64,000 nucleotides of DNA from Sporomusa malonica (GCF_900176355.1 NZ_FWXI01000007.1:62001-126000); one strand, 5' to 3'; counted from the first letter of the stretch, positions 53,376 through 62,756 are shown. The notes: generated by a model not told the origin, from the sequence alone. Made by a program: numbers and translations.

Positions 53376-55823
53376 ATGGTGTCAGCAGATGACGGTGTGA
53401 ATATGTTGGATTATAAGGATGTTGTACTATACAAAAATCTAGTTGAGCAAGCACGGGATATTATTTTGCTTATCAGTACAGACGGTAAAATTGTAGAGGC
53501 GAACCAAGCAGCTGTGAATGCCTATGGTTACTCACTTAATGAACTGCGAGGCATGTGTATTTACGATTTGCGTTCTCCGGATACGCTTTCTCAAGTTGAC
53601 GATCAAATAAGAATGGCACAACAAAAGGGTATCTTGTTTCGCACTTTTCATGTACGGCGAAACGGGGAGCAGTTTCCTGTAGAAGTTAATTCTCAGCAAG
53701 TTCAATTACCGGAGGGAGAAGCGTTACTTAGCATAGTGCGCGATATTACTGAGGCTGCCGCATTGGAAACACTGCTAAGAAAAAGCGAAGAAAAGTACAG
53801 TGTTTTGAATGAGGAGCTTACGGCGGCTTATGAGGAATTGCTGGCATCAGAAGAAGAGCTACGACAACAGTTTGATGAGCTACTGGCCAGAGAGGAAATA
53901 ATAAGCCGCCAAAATGTCATTCTGACTTCACTACATGATACAGCAGTAGGTCTCATGCACAAAATAGAACTTGATGATTTGCTGGCGATGATTGTTTCCA
54001 GTGCGACACAGCTGGCAGGTACTCCTAATGGTTTTCTATCTCTGGTGGATGAAGCAGCAGGTGTTTTTGAGAGAAAGGCTGCGGTAGGCACTTGTACTCA
54101 GGACATAACCAAGCGGATAAAGGTTACAGAAGGTCTTCTTGGCAGGGTCTATCGTACCGGTAAAATTGCCATTGTCAATGACTATAATACGTGGGAGCAC
54201 CGGTTACGACACCCTTTTTTTGATGAAGTTCATTATTTCGTTATCATCCCGCTGCGGCGGGGCAGTAAAGTGATCGGCGCATTAGGCCTGGCATTTGCTG
54301 AGCAGGATAAAGGACTCGCCGAGTATGAGGTTGCTTTGCTTCAGCGATTTTCTGATCTTGCTGCCATTGCATTGGACAACGCAACACTTGTCAGATCATG
54401 CAAGAATGAATTGCAGGAGCGCCGGCAAGCTGAGGAAGCTTTAAAAATTTCGCAGTCCAGCAACCAGGCCCTAATCAACGCCATTCCGGACCCCATGTTC
54501 ATAATCAAACATGATGGCACGTTTGTTGATTATAAAGCAGGTAAAGAACAATTGCTTATGCCGCCGGACTGTTTTTTAGGCAGAACTGTTTTCGAATTAT
54601 TCCCAGCGGAAACTGCAGCGAAAATGCTACAAAGCATTGAATTGGTATTAGCAAACGGTGATATTCAAAATTTCGAATACCAACTTACCGTTCATGGTAA
54701 GGTTGAACATTACGAAGTGCGGATTATTGTTAGTGGTGAAGATGAAGTGTTGGCAATTAATCGCAACATAACAGATCGAAAGCGTATGGAAGAGCGGCTA
54801 GAGTTCCTCAGTTTACATGATGCGTTAACTAAAGTATATAATAGGGCGTTCTTTGAGGATCAGATGAAAAGAATTCAGCGCTTAGAGGATGGTTCGGCAG
54901 GGATAATTATTTGCGATGTTGATGGCTTGAAGATGGTCAACGACACGCTTGGACATATGATGGGCGATCAGATTTTGCAAGCGGTTGCGGGGATATTAGC
55001 GAGCTGCTGTAGTTCTAATGATCTCATAGCTCGGATTGGCGGCGATGAATTCGCGATTCTTTTGCCTGGAAATTCGGTAAAACAAATCGCGAGCTGTTGT
55101 CAGCGAGTGCGTGAAAAAATTGACTCCTACAATGCCCAGAACCCGACTGTTCCCATTAGCTTATCGATGGGGTTTTCTGCGTGCCCAGAGCCTCCTGTTG
55201 ATATGGATGCTTTATTGAAACAAGCAGATGACAGCATGAATAGAGAAAAACTCCACCGTCAGAAAAGCACTAGAAGTGCTATTGTTAAGGCTCTGGTGAA
55301 GGCGCTTGAGGCCCGCGACTATATAACTGAGGGGCATGGTGACAGACTGCAGGATTTGATTGAAGCGTTTGCGGACATTGTAGAGCTGCCGGAGACGAGT
55401 ATTGCGGATCTTAGGCTGTTAGCCCGTTTTCATGACATTGGTAAAGTCGGGATACCTGATAGTATCCTGTTTAAGCCCAGCCGTTTGACAGAAGAAGAAT
55501 GGGTTGTTATGCGTCAGCACTGTGAGATTGGCTATCGAATAGCAGTATCTGCACCAGATTTAGTTCCAATTGCTGACTGGATACTCAAGCATCAGGAATG
55601 GTGGAACGGCCAAGGTTATCCGCTTGGATTGAAAGGTGAGGCTATTCCTATTGAATGTCGGATGTTGTCTATTGTTGACGCGTTTGATGCAATGACCAGC
55701 GACCGCCCCTATCGGCAAGCCATGAGTAAGGAGGACGCAATCGCTGAACTGTACAGATGTGCCGGAAGGCAATTCGATCCTAATTTAGTAGACAAGTTTG
55801 GTATTCTTGTACAGACGTTTTGA
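53376..55823 (+). CDS. PAS-GAF-PAS-GGDEF-HD-GYP cyclic-di-GMP enzyme
   Basis: An 815-residue soluble protein that combines synthesis and breakdown domains for cyclic-di-GMP. Domains in order: PAS (about 15-135), coiled coil (about 140-185), GAF (about 190-345), PAS (about 360-465), GGDEF with an intact GGDEF motif at 555-559, and HD-GYP with HD at 686-687 and HQEWWNGQGYP from 739. Both active sites look intact. It senses through PAS and GAF and controls the level of the second messenger. GGAGG lies 9 bases before the ATG. The hybrid kinase and regulators upstream suggest a shared signalling region. Confidence 0.9.
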   Translation: MVSADDGVNMLDYKDVVLYKNLVEQARDIILLISTDGKIVEANQAAVNAYGYSLNELRGMCIYDLRSPDTLSQVDDQIRMAQQKGILFRTFHVRRNGEQFPVEVNSQQVQLPEGEALLSIVRDITEAAALETLLRKSEEKYSVLNEELTAAYEELLASEEELRQQFDELLAREEIISRQNVILTSLHDTAVGLMHKIELDDLLAMIVSSATQLAGTPNGFLSLVDEAAGVFERKAAVGTCTQDITKRIKVTEGLLGRVYRTGKIAIVNDYNTWEHRLRHPFFDEVHYFVIIPLRRGSKVIGALGLAFAEQDKGLAEYEVALLQRFSDLAAIALDNATLVRSCKNELQERRQAEEALKISQSSNQALINAIPDPMFIIKHDGTFVDYKAGKEQLLMPPDCFLGRTVFELFPAETAAKMLQSIELVLANGDIQNFEYQLTVHGKVEHYEVRIIVSGEDEVLAINRNITDRKRMEERLEFLSLHDALTKVYNRAFFEDQMKRIQRLEDGSAGIIICDVDGLKMVNDTLGHMMGDQILQAVAGILASCCSSNDLIARIGGDEFAILLPGNSVKQIASCCQRVREKIDSYNAQNPTVPISLSMGFSACPEPPVDMDALLKQADDSMNREKLHRQKSTRSAIVKALVKALEARDYITEGHGDRLQDLIEAFADIVELPETSIADLRLLARFHDIGKVGIPDSILFKPSRLTEEEWVVMRQHCEIGYRIAVSAPDLVPIADWILKHQEWWNGQGYPLGLKGEAIPIECRMLSIVDAFDAMTSDRPYRQAMSKEDAIAELYRCAGRQFDPNLVDKFGILVQTF

Positions 55824-55889
55824 GATACTCCAGCTTGTCAGGCCTCTGTTAGAATAGATAAATAATTGCCTATTTTGAGCAAAAAGAAG

Positions 55890-55919
55890 CCCCTCTAGCT
55901 ACAAGTATTGCTAGAGGGG
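55890..55919 (-). terminator. Terminator of the flavin reductase gene
   Basis: A perfect 10-bp stem (55890-55899 with 55910-55919) with a T-rich tail on the minus strand. Confidence 0.7.
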
Positions 55920-55927
55920 AGAATGCC

Positions 55928-56431
55928 CTATACTGTTTTGTAAGCGGCGACAATTTCTCCAAAGTACATGGTATGGTAATCACCATTGGCGTACCATTTG
56001 CTTTGATAATCAGTGTCCAGGTCTTCTGGCGGCATGGTTTGCTTGAACACAACCTTGCATTCAAGCTGCAGGCCCGGTGCGGCGATGACCGGGGTGGAAA
56101 TTGCCGCACCGTCAGCTAGTGTAAGCTTGGCAGCTGCAATTTTATCCATGTCGCGTCCGGACTTAGAACCGCATAGTGCCAGGGCCTCTTTCATGTCGGT
56201 AAGCGGCAGGGTAATGGTAAATTCGCCGCTTTGTTCAACAAGTTCTTTGGTAAAGCGGGATTGGCGTACCATAGCGGTAAAGACTGGCTTGCCCCACATA
56301 ATGCCGATACTGCCCCAGCCGATGGTCATTGTATTGATTTTTCCGCCATGTGCGGTAGTCATAAAGGCATTCTTGGGTATAAGCGGCGCCGCCTCTGTGG
56401 CTAACTGTTCATAAGTAAGTTGGCTTGTCAT
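55928..56431 (-). CDS. Flavin reductase / flavoredoxin-like FMN-binding protein
   Basis: A 167-residue member of the flavin-reductase-like split-barrel family. The motif MTTAHGGKINTMTIGWGSIG, then MWGKPVFTAMVRQSRFTKEL, matches those proteins. They bind FMN and transfer electrons or reduce flavin. The ATG at 56431 follows GGAGG by 8 bases; a longer frame starts at 56494 without one. It is in the same direction as the LarA-like gene 108 bases upstream, but they may be separate units. Confidence 0.85.
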   Translation of the reverse strand: MTSQLTYEQLATEAAPLIPKNAFMTTAHGGKINTMTIGWGSIGIMWGKPVFTAMVRQSRFTKELVEQSGEFTITLPLTDMKEALALCGSKSGRDMDKIAAAKLTLADGAAISTPVIAAPGLQLECKVVFKQTMPPEDLDTDYQSKWYANGDYHTMYFGEIVAAYKTV

Positions 56432-56539
56432 AGTGGATCCTCCTCGGTGAATGAATCTTATCTTCTGGACAATTAAAAATCCAGGGTTATTCACGATATT
56501 CTTTCGGCGGTGAAATCGTTTATACCTTCTTTATCCAGC

Positions 56540-57799
56540 CTACTTCACATAGGGAATAGTCAGTGGCCCTAAAGGCAATACCGCAATGCTGGCGCCTGGC
56601 TTCTTTTCTAATAGTTCAGTGATGGCATCGCAGGGGCTGGTTACCGGAATAAACATCGCGTCTTTCACTGTCTGGCCATCAAGGCTGGAGTAGAGATAGC
56701 AGTCGGCTTTACTCTGAATCATGGCCTGCGCCTGAACCTGCCACTGGTCAAATATCCGGAACTCTGGGTTATTAATCATATCTAGCAGTTCATGAGGTGT
56801 ATTCCTCATCTTAAGAATTTTTGCATAGTTGCCATGGTCTGGTACACCATCCGAGCATTCTGAGCAGGAGAGGATGGCACCGCCCTGTTTGACAATCTGG
56901 GCAGCAGCGCTCATGCCCTTGACCGTCTGGTACAGGTTTTGGTCAAGCGGATAGCCGGAGTTAGTGGTAATAACAATATCAAAAGGCTGATCTACCGGAT
57001 ACATGGCATGGTCTTTGACAAAGGCACAGCCGGCGCGGTGGGCGGCAATGAGCTCGCCGGCAAATACGCCGGTGATTTCTTTTTTACCATTAAGGGTGAC
57101 ATTAAGCATAAAATCAGGTTTGGCCATCAGGCAATTCTGGGTGGCAGCATCCTGGACGATGTTGCCCTCAATAAGGCCCCAGGTGCTGTTCTTGTGACCA
57201 ATCATTTGAGCATTATGGAAATCCTGAATGGTTGATATGCCGGCAATACCGGGTGAAATACCTTTTGGGCCGCCGGAAAAGCCAGCAAAGAAGTGGGGTT
57301 CGATAAAGCCAGTAACTATTTTAAAGGTACAATTAATATACGTTTTGTTTAAGTAGACATCAGAGCCGTAACTGTTTTTACCTGCCAGGACAAGCTCTTC
57401 AGGTTCAAAGGCGTTGTGGTTGATGACCTGGACTGTGTCAACTACTTCCTGGCCCAGCATTTGAATAAGTTCTTCCTGGGTATTAGCCCGGTGGCTGCCA
57501 AGGCCGTTGATGACGACAAAGTTTTCTTTGGGAACATGGGTTAGTTCTTCAAGGAGCCAGGGAACTAGTTTGTGATTGGGGGTAGGGCGGGTCATATCAG
57601 AAATGACGATAGCTACAGTATCTGATGGTTTTACCATGTCCTTAAGGGGCGGTCTTCCTGTGGGCTGGCGAAGAGCTTTTTGCACAGCCGCTTTTTCATC
57701 AGCTAATCTGTCTAAAGACTTAGGTTCAATAATTACTGCACGATCAGGAACCATAATGTTCAGGCCGGATTTTCCGTAAGCGAGAGATACTGATTTCAT
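56540..57799 (-). CDS. LarA-family (nickel-pincer) 2-hydroxyacid racemase-like protein
   Basis: A 419-residue protein of the LarA/DUF2088 family. The conserved SDMTRP region, the GFIEPHFFAGFSGGPKGISPG motif (with the histidine and lysine that handle substrate and pincer cofactor) and NSGYPLDQNLYQ are present. LarA racemises lactate with a nickel-pincer nucleotide; relatives work on other 2-hydroxyacids, so the substrate is open. The cofactor genes larB, larC and larE are not nearby. The ATG at 57799 follows AAAGGCAG; a longer frame has no better start. Confidence 0.85.
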   Translation of the reverse strand: MKSVSLAYGKSGLNIMVPDRAVIIEPKSLDRLADEKAAVQKALRQPTGRPPLKDMVKPSDTVAIVISDMTRPTPNHKLVPWLLEELTHVPKENFVVINGLGSHRANTQEELIQMLGQEVVDTVQVINHNAFEPEELVLAGKNSYGSDVYLNKTYINCTFKIVTGFIEPHFFAGFSGGPKGISPGIAGISTIQDFHNAQMIGHKNSTWGLIEGNIVQDAATQNCLMAKPDFMLNVTLNGKKEITGVFAGELIAAHRAGCAFVKDHAMYPVDQPFDIVITTNSGYPLDQNLYQTVKGMSAAAQIVKQGGAILSCSECSDGVPDHGNYAKILKMRNTPHELLDMINNPEFRIFDQWQVQAQAMIQSKADCYLYSSLDGQTVKDAMFIPVTSPCDAITELLEKKPGASIAVLPLGPLTIPYVK

Positions 57800-57912
57800 G
57801 ACAGTCACACTGCCTTTCGTCAATTTTTTTCTACTGTTAGCTTGTCGGTATAATTACATTTTATCCTGAATTTACCGTAAGCTCAACAGAAATGAGGCTA
57901 TATATTCAGGCA

Positions 57913-57941
57913 TTGACAATAGCAATTTTCAGGGATATAAT
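57913..57941 (+). promoter_or_regulatory. Consensus promoter for the DUF3793 gene
   Basis: TTGACA at 57913-57918 and TATAAT at 57936-57941 are exactly 17 bases apart, a perfect sigma-70 match. Confidence 0.85.
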
Positions 57942-57950
57942 AGAAATATA

Positions 57951-57971
57951 AATGAGAATGATAATCATTAC
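57951..57971. promoter_or_regulatory. Fur box upstream of DUF3793 gene
   Basis: AATGAGAATGATAATCATTA at 57951-57970 matches the Fur consensus strongly and overlaps the transcription start just after the -10 element. Confidence 0.85.
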
Positions 57972-58034
57972 ATAAACGTCTCGCGCTGCTGTGCATATTA
58001 TGTAGAAAGAGGCAAAATGGAAGGAGGAGGCAAT

Positions 58035-58661
58035 ATGCTATACATGCAAACTGGCGAGTCATTATTAAAGCTGGAGAATCAAAACACCCCAAACTATTTT
58101 TTTAAATGGTTGATAGTTGAGCTGGCACCTACTATTTGGGGGGAGAAACCAGCGACTCTGCTATCATTTGCTGATAGTCGCAGGTTTGCCCGCCTGACTT
58201 TTTGGCGCAAGTTTGGGCCAACCTTTCTCCGTCAATCAGATGTTGAATGGGCTGTTGTACGGGAGACTGAGGATAGCCTTACAATCTTGTTCTATCATCC
58301 GGACAGCTTAGCCGGTTGTTTAAGGAAGAATGATCATTGCCAGTTCCTAACAACGTTTGGCTATAAGCCGGATTGCTCGCTCTGTGAAAACGTGGATTGT
58401 TTGAAAAGACGATATCAAAGCGGCTGTCCTCATGAGATTGGGCTGCTCTTAGGTATACCACTTAAGGATGTGCTTGGCTTTATGGGGCAAGGGCAGGAAT
58501 GTTTAAGCTGCCGGGGGATGTGGTGTATTTATGGTGATCCAACGTCATCATTAAAAGTAATGGAGAAAATTGATGAATGCAAAACATATGCTGCCAATTT
58601 GATGAATAACGGTGCAAGTCCACGCAGCATTCTGTTAGAAAACTACAGTAAAACTGCGTAA
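58035..58661 (+). CDS. DUF3793 family protein, probably iron-regulated
   Basis: A 208-residue soluble protein of the DUF3793 family. The conserved block GLLLGIPLKDVLGFMGQG followed by CLSCRGMWCIYGD is recognisable, with a further cysteine-rich stretch (CSLCENVDCLKRR). The family often lies near flavodoxins in anaerobic Firmicutes and its function is unknown. A Fur box over a consensus promoter suggests expression under iron starvation. GGAGGAGG precedes the ATG at 58035; a frame from 58017 overlaps that site. Confidence 0.85.
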   Translation: MLYMQTGESLLKLENQNTPNYFFKWLIVELAPTIWGEKPATLLSFADSRRFARLTFWRKFGPTFLRQSDVEWAVVRETEDSLTILFYHPDSLAGCLRKNDHCQFLTTFGYKPDCSLCENVDCLKRRYQSGCPHEIGLLLGIPLKDVLGFMGQGQECLSCRGMWCIYGDPTSSLKVMEKIDECKTYAANLMNNGASPRSILLENYSKTA

Positions 58662-58688
58662 CAATGTCAGGATTAATAAGCAATTTCT

Positions 58689-58721
58689 CCGCGTATCCTA
58701 TTATGGTACGCGGTTTTTTTT
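58689..58721 (+). terminator. Terminator after DUF3793 gene
   Basis: A perfect 7-bp stem (58689-58695 with 58707-58713) followed by eight T residues. Confidence 0.85.
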
Positions 58722-58737
58722 ATAACAAAAAATTTAC

Positions 58738-58765
58738 TTGCACTTTGATTCAATTATGTTACAAT
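58738..58765 (+). promoter_or_regulatory. Candidate promoter for the decarboxylase gene
   Basis: TTGCAC at 58738-58743 and TACAAT at 58760-58765 are 16 bases apart, about 50 bases before the gene. Confidence 0.5.
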
Positions 58766-58815
58766 CATATAGTACTTTTGGACAAAATTTTGTGGGATAA
58801 AAGGAGCGATGATAA

Positions 58816-59979
58816 GTGAAATATTTCAGGTTATCCCAGGACGCTGTCAAAGCGCTGGCTGATAGCTACAGCACTCCCTTATTGGTGCTGTCTTTGGAAC
58901 AAATTGAACTTAATTATAACCTGCTGGCAGAGAATATGCCGGGCGTAAAGATATATTACGCCGTCAAAGCAAATCCGGATGAGCGTATTGTCCGGAAACT
59001 TAGTTCGCTTGGCGGCTATTTTGATGTCGCCTCTGACGGCGAAATGCGGATGCTCAACCATTTGGGCATTGATGCAGAACGCATGGTATACGCAAATCCA
59101 GTGAAAACGGCAAGCGGCCTAAATGTGGCTCGTGAGACTGGAGTAAATAAATTTACCTTTGACAGCGAAAGTGAAATTGGTAAGATGGCAGCAGCCATTC
59201 CAGGCGGCACAGTACTCCTGCGTATCCGGGTGGATAATCCCCGGGCACTTGTTGACCTTAATAAAAAATTCGGTGCTCACCCTGATGAGGCGCTGGACCT
59301 ACTAATCAAGGCACATGAGGCCGGACTTGACGTGGCTGGGCTGTGTTTCCATGTTGGCAGCCAATCAACAGGCAATGAGGCCTACCTTGATGCACTCAAG
59401 ATTTGCCGCGGGCTCTTTGATGCTGCAAATAAGCGGGGACTAAACCTCCGCATTCTTGATATTGGTGGCGGTTTTCCGATTCCGACTCTAACCGAAGAGC
59501 CAGATGTGGCCGCTATGGCTGCAGGAATTTACAAGGCTGTTAAACAATATTTCCCTCATACTGAGATATGGGCCGAACCGGGCCGGTATATCTGCGGTAC
59601 CGCCGTCAATCTTATTACCCAGGTTATTGGCACTAAGGTGCGTAATAATCAGCAATGGTATTTCCTTGATGATGGCTTATATGGCACATTTTCAGGTGTT
59701 ATTTTTGACCACTGGGACTTTGAACTTGAGACCTTTAAGACTGGAAAGCGTATCCAGGCTACCTTCGCCGGACCAAGCTGTGATTCGCTGGATATCATGT
59801 TCAGGGACAAGCCGACTGTCGAGCTTGAAATTGGTGATTTAATATTAGTGCCTAATTGCGGCGCATATACTTCAGCTTCAGCGACGGTATTCAACGGCTT
59901 TGCCAAAACGCAAATTGTGATTTGGGAAGAAGTATACGAAGAAATCAAGGCTAAGCTTGAACTGGCTGCTGCCGGATAA
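58816..59979 (+). CDS. Lysine/ornithine decarboxylase, Selenomonas type (fold-type III PLP)
   Basis: A 387-residue alanine-racemase-fold PLP decarboxylase. Lys51 in YYAVKANPDE binds PLP; FDVASDGEMRML, FHVGSQS, DIGGGFP, AEPGRYICGTA and the catalytic Cys322 in GPSCDSLD follow. The sequence closely resembles the Selenomonas ruminantium lysine/ornithine decarboxylase, which makes the cadaverine or putrescine attached to peptidoglycan in Negativicutes, where it helps anchor the outer membrane. Ornithine versus lysine preference cannot be read with certainty. AAAGGAGCG precedes the ATG. Confidence 0.88.
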   Translation: MKYFRLSQDAVKALADSYSTPLLVLSLEQIELNYNLLAENMPGVKIYYAVKANPDERIVRKLSSLGGYFDVASDGEMRMLNHLGIDAERMVYANPVKTASGLNVARETGVNKFTFDSESEIGKMAAAIPGGTVLLRIRVDNPRALVDLNKKFGAHPDEALDLLIKAHEAGLDVAGLCFHVGSQSTGNEAYLDALKICRGLFDAANKRGLNLRILDIGGGFPIPTLTEEPDVAAMAAGIYKAVKQYFPHTEIWAEPGRYICGTAVNLITQVIGTKVRNNQQWYFLDDGLYGTFSGVIFDHWDFELETFKTGKRIQATFAGPSCDSLDIMFRDKPTVELEIGDLILVPNCGAYTSASATVFNGFAKTQIVIWEEVYEEIKAKLELAAAG

Positions 59980-60023
59980 TTGAAAAGTCTTTGGTTAAAT
60001 TAAATAGGTAAAGATTTGCGAAA

Positions 60024-60061
60024 TTTTAAGACTCCCGCTTTTAGCAGCGGGAGTCTTAAAA
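60024..60061. terminator. Bidirectional terminator between decarboxylase and wrbA-like gene
   Basis: A perfect 15-bp inverted repeat (60024-60038 with 60047-60061) with A/T-rich ends between convergent genes. Confidence 0.85.
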
Positions 60062-60068
60062 TTTGTCT

Positions 60069-60680
60069 TTATCTGTAAAGTTTTTGTGCTATTGTTGCCA
60101 CATGCTTTCCTTGGAATGTCGCACCGGCAAGCTCGTTGGCACTAGGCATTCTTTCCCCTCTGCCGCCGGTAATGGTTGATGCCCCGTAGGGTGATCCACC
60201 AGTCATTTCATCGATACTCATTTGGCCGGAGAAGGTGTAAGGTAAGCCAACGATTACCATGCCGTGATGCAGGAGCGTAGTGTGAACGCTGAGGATTGTC
60301 GACTCTTGTCCTCCATGCTGAGTAGCCGTACTGGTAAAGACGCTGCCGGCTTTGCCTACCAGCTTTCCTTGTTGCCATAACTGGCCGGTGGCATCTAAGA
60401 ATTGACGCATTTGTCCGCACATATTGCCAAAGCGAGTTGGCGTGCCAAAGATAATGGCATCGGCGTCTGCTAATTCGTCTACAGTACATACCGGAATATG
60501 GCTGAATGCCTTTTGGGCTTCAATCGCCCCCATTTTTTCTAAAATGTCAACAGTCAATGTTTCCGGAACGCGGCGCAAAACAGCCTCAGCCCCCTCTACC
60601 TCACGCACACCTGCGGCAATTGCCTCTGCCATATGATGCATATGACCATATAACGAGTAATACACAACCAGAACTTTCAT
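60069..60680 (-). CDS. wrbA: WrbA-family NAD(P)H:quinone oxidoreductase
   Basis: A 203-residue flavodoxin-like protein of the WrbA group. The FMN loop [16 protein letters not shown], the insert [20 protein letters not shown] and [20 protein letters not shown] are diagnostic. It reduces quinones by two electrons and protects against oxidative stress. The start is ATG at 60680 with AAGGGGTGA before it; GTG at 60689 overlaps that site. A 20-bp palindrome lies about 90 bases upstream. Confidence 0.93.
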   Translation of the reverse strand: MKVLVVYYSLYGHMHHMAEAIAAGVREVEGAEAVLRRVPETLTVDILEKMGAIEAQKAFSHIPVCTVDELADADAIIFGTPTRFGNMCGQMRQFLDATGQLWQQGKLVGKAGSVFTSTATQHGGQESTILSVHTTLLHHGMVIVGLPYTFSGQMSIDEMTGGSPYGASTITGGRGERMPSANELAGATFQGKHVATIAQKLYR

Positions 60681-60768
60681 TAAGCTCACCCCTTATCTAA
60701 TATATATTCTTTCTAAATAAACTATTTCTCTTGAAAACCTAAATATCCTTCCTTAATATGTTAGTTAT

Positions 60769-60788
60769 TTTATGAACAAGTTCATAAA
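60769..60788. promoter_or_regulatory. 20-bp palindrome upstream of wrbA, candidate operator
   Basis: TTTATGAAC-AA-GTTCATAAA is a perfect 9-2-9 inverted repeat, 89 bases before the wrbA start on the minus strand. It has the form of a dimeric repressor site. Confidence 0.5.
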
Positions 60789-60814
60789 TCTATACCTGGG
60801 GACAAGGGGACAGA

Positions 60815-60869
60815 AGAAACAACTAAGGAGCCATCTGCTTTTATAGCAGACGGCTCCTTAGTTGTTTCT
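60815..60869 (-). terminator. Terminator of the amtB-glnK operon
   Basis: A 24-bp stem with one mismatch (60815-60838 with 60846-60869) directly after the glnK stop. Confidence 0.85.
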
Positions 60870-61235
60870 CTACATGTTTTTTGGATCTATAATAGCGATA
60901 TCGCCTTCTTCACCTGTACGAATCCGTACCGCGTTGGTGACCGGGTAGACAAAAATTTTGCCATCGCCGATTTTCCCTGTCTGACAGGCACTTTTGGCCG
61001 CTTCGATGACTTGCTCCACCGGAACCTCGCAGACCACAATTTCAACTTTTACTTTCGGTACCAGATTGATGGAGTACTCTTGACCGCGGTAAACCTCTGT
61101 ATGTCCTTTGCTTAGGCCGCAGCCATAGACTTGGGTAACCGTCATGCCGGTTACTTTGATTTTATTCATGGCTTCTTTAAGTGCTTCTAATTTTTCTGGC
61201 CGAGTAATAATATCAACCTTTGTTATTGGTTTCAT
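60870..61235 (-). CDS. glnK: PII nitrogen regulatory protein (GlnK/GlnB type)
   Basis: A 121-residue PII signalling protein. The T-loop Tyr54 lies in VYRGQEYSINLVPKVKVEIV, and the trimer motif GKIGDGKIFVYPVTNAVRIR is clear. PII proteins bind ATP, ADP and 2-oxoglutarate and block AmtB when nitrogen is plentiful. The gene lies 31 bases after amtB on the same strand, the classic pair. AGGAGG lies before the ATG. Confidence 0.95.
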   Translation of the reverse strand: MKPITKVDIITRPEKLEALKEAMNKIKVTGMTVTQVYGCGLSKGHTEVYRGQEYSINLVPKVKVEIVVCEVPVEQVIEAAKSACQTGKIGDGKIFVYPVTNAVRIRTGEEGDIAIIDPKNM

Positions 61236-61266
61236 AATTTTCCTCCTTAATTAGACTTGGCGAAGG

Positions 61267-62691
61267 TTATGCCAGGGTGGTTTTATTTACAGTTACTTCA
61301 TTAGTTACGATGCTGTTTACCGGCAGGCCGATCGGTGAACCAGTCATAAGATCCTGATAGGCATAGCCGCGCTCGCCGTGCTCAGTAACGTCCATCCCTT
61401 GAACTTGTTGTTCCTCATCAGCCTTGATTTGCATGACTAAGCCGATGGCTTTGATGATGACGAACGTCATGACTGCGGCAAATACCCAGCTTGTACCTAC
61501 GCCGACAAGTTGTTTTAATACCTGGGCGGCGTTGCCATAGAAAAATCCGTCAGCGCCAGCAGGGTTAACAGCTGTAGATGCAAATAGTCCGGTAGCAATA
61601 GCGCCCCAAGTACCACCTACACCATGAACCCCAAATGCATCTAGGGAATCATCATAACCCAACTTGTGTTTAGCAACTGCTACTGCAAAGAAGCAAATAA
61701 TACCGCCGACTAATCCCATGATGATAGCAGACATTATAGTAACAAATCCTGCTGCGGGAGTGATGGCAACAAGGCCGGCGATACATCCTGAGGCTGCGCC
61801 AAGAATGGTAGGCTTGCCATGATACAGCCATTCAGCCAATACCCATGAGACAGTAGCAGCAGCGGCGGCAACATGGGTTGTAACAAAAGCAACGGATGCA
61901 ATTCCATTGGCACCAAGTGCGCTGCCGGCATTAAAGCCAAACCAGCCGAACCATAGGAGTGCGGCACCCAGAACGGTCATAGGTAAGTGATGGGGTGCCA
62001 TTACTTCGGTGCCATAGCCTTTGCGTTTGCCAATCATTAATGCAAACACCAGTCCGGAGACACCTGAAATGATATGTACTACAGTGCCGCCGGCGAAGTC
62101 CAGAACACCATATTCGCGCAACCAGCCGCCGACACCCCATACCCAGTGCGCTACTGGGTCATATACTAAAGTAGCCCAGAGTACTACGAAGGCGATATAT
62201 GCAGGAAATTTAACCCGTCCGGCGACAGAGCCGGAAATAATTGCAGGGGTAATAATAGCAAATACTCCTTGGAAGATCATGAAAGCCAGTTGAGGAATGG
62301 TAGCTGAGTAGTCAGGATTAGGATCTGCCCCCACACCATTCAAACCAAGCCAATCAAGACCGCCGATCAAATGGTTGATATCAGGACCAAAGGCGAGAGA
62401 ATATCCCCAGAGAACCCATTGAAGGGAAATGACACCAAGACAAATGAAGCTTTGCATGATGATGCTTAGTACGTTCTTGGTACGGACCATGCCTCCGTAA
62501 AAGAGTGCCAGAGCTGGAGTCATTAACATTACAAGTGCTGCGCTGAGTAATACAAAAGTAGTGTCGCCAGTATCAATTTTCGGTGGCTCAGCTGGTGCTG
62601 CCGGAGCCTCTCCTTCGGCGGCCAAAACGAGGGGAGTTAAGAATAGGGTTAAAACCAGGAGCATACCTAAGATGGTATATAGCTTTTTCAT
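61267..62691 (-). CDS. amtB: AmtB-family ammonium transporter
   Basis: A 474-residue ammonium channel. An N-terminal signal sequence (LYTILGMLLVLTLFLTPLVLA) precedes eleven membrane helices. Family motifs include ALALFYGGMVRTKNVLSIIM, DFAGGTVVHIISGVSGLVFA, WFGWFGFNAGSALGANGIAS and DDSLDAFGVHGVGGTWGA, with the pore histidines. The start at 62691 has GAAAGGAG before it. A longer in-frame reading starts at 62868, but it runs across the leader hairpin and is rejected. The leader carries two hairpins and a mini-ORF. Confidence 0.94.
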   Translation of the reverse strand: MKKLYTILGMLLVLTLFLTPLVLAAEGEAPAAPAEPPKIDTGDTTFVLLSAALVMLMTPALALFYGGMVRTKNVLSIIMQSFICLGVISLQWVLWGYSLAFGPDINHLIGGLDWLGLNGVGADPNPDYSATIPQLAFMIFQGVFAIITPAIISGSVAGRVKFPAYIAFVVLWATLVYDPVAHWVWGVGGWLREYGVLDFAGGTVVHIISGVSGLVFALMIGKRKGYGTEVMAPHHLPMTVLGAALLWFGWFGFNAGSALGANGIASVAFVTTHVAAAAATVSWVLAEWLYHGKPTILGAASGCIAGLVAITPAAGFVTIMSAIIMGLVGGIICFFAVAVAKHKLGYDDSLDAFGVHGVGGTWGAIATGLFASTAVNPAGADGFFYGNAAQVLKQLVGVGTSWVFAAVMTFVIIKAIGLVMQIKADEEQQVQGMDVTEHGERGYAYQDLMTGSPIGLPVNSIVTNEVTVNKTTLA

Positions 62692-62756
62692 ATAGTTAAT
62701 CTCCTTTCTATCAACTGAAGTTTTTCTGAATTTTTTTGCTAATTCGCAGTTTGATG

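Noticed and set aside
60796..60815. GGGGACAAGGGGACAG-like sequence as a mobile repeat
   Set aside because: Only a single short copy is seen, with no element boundaries.
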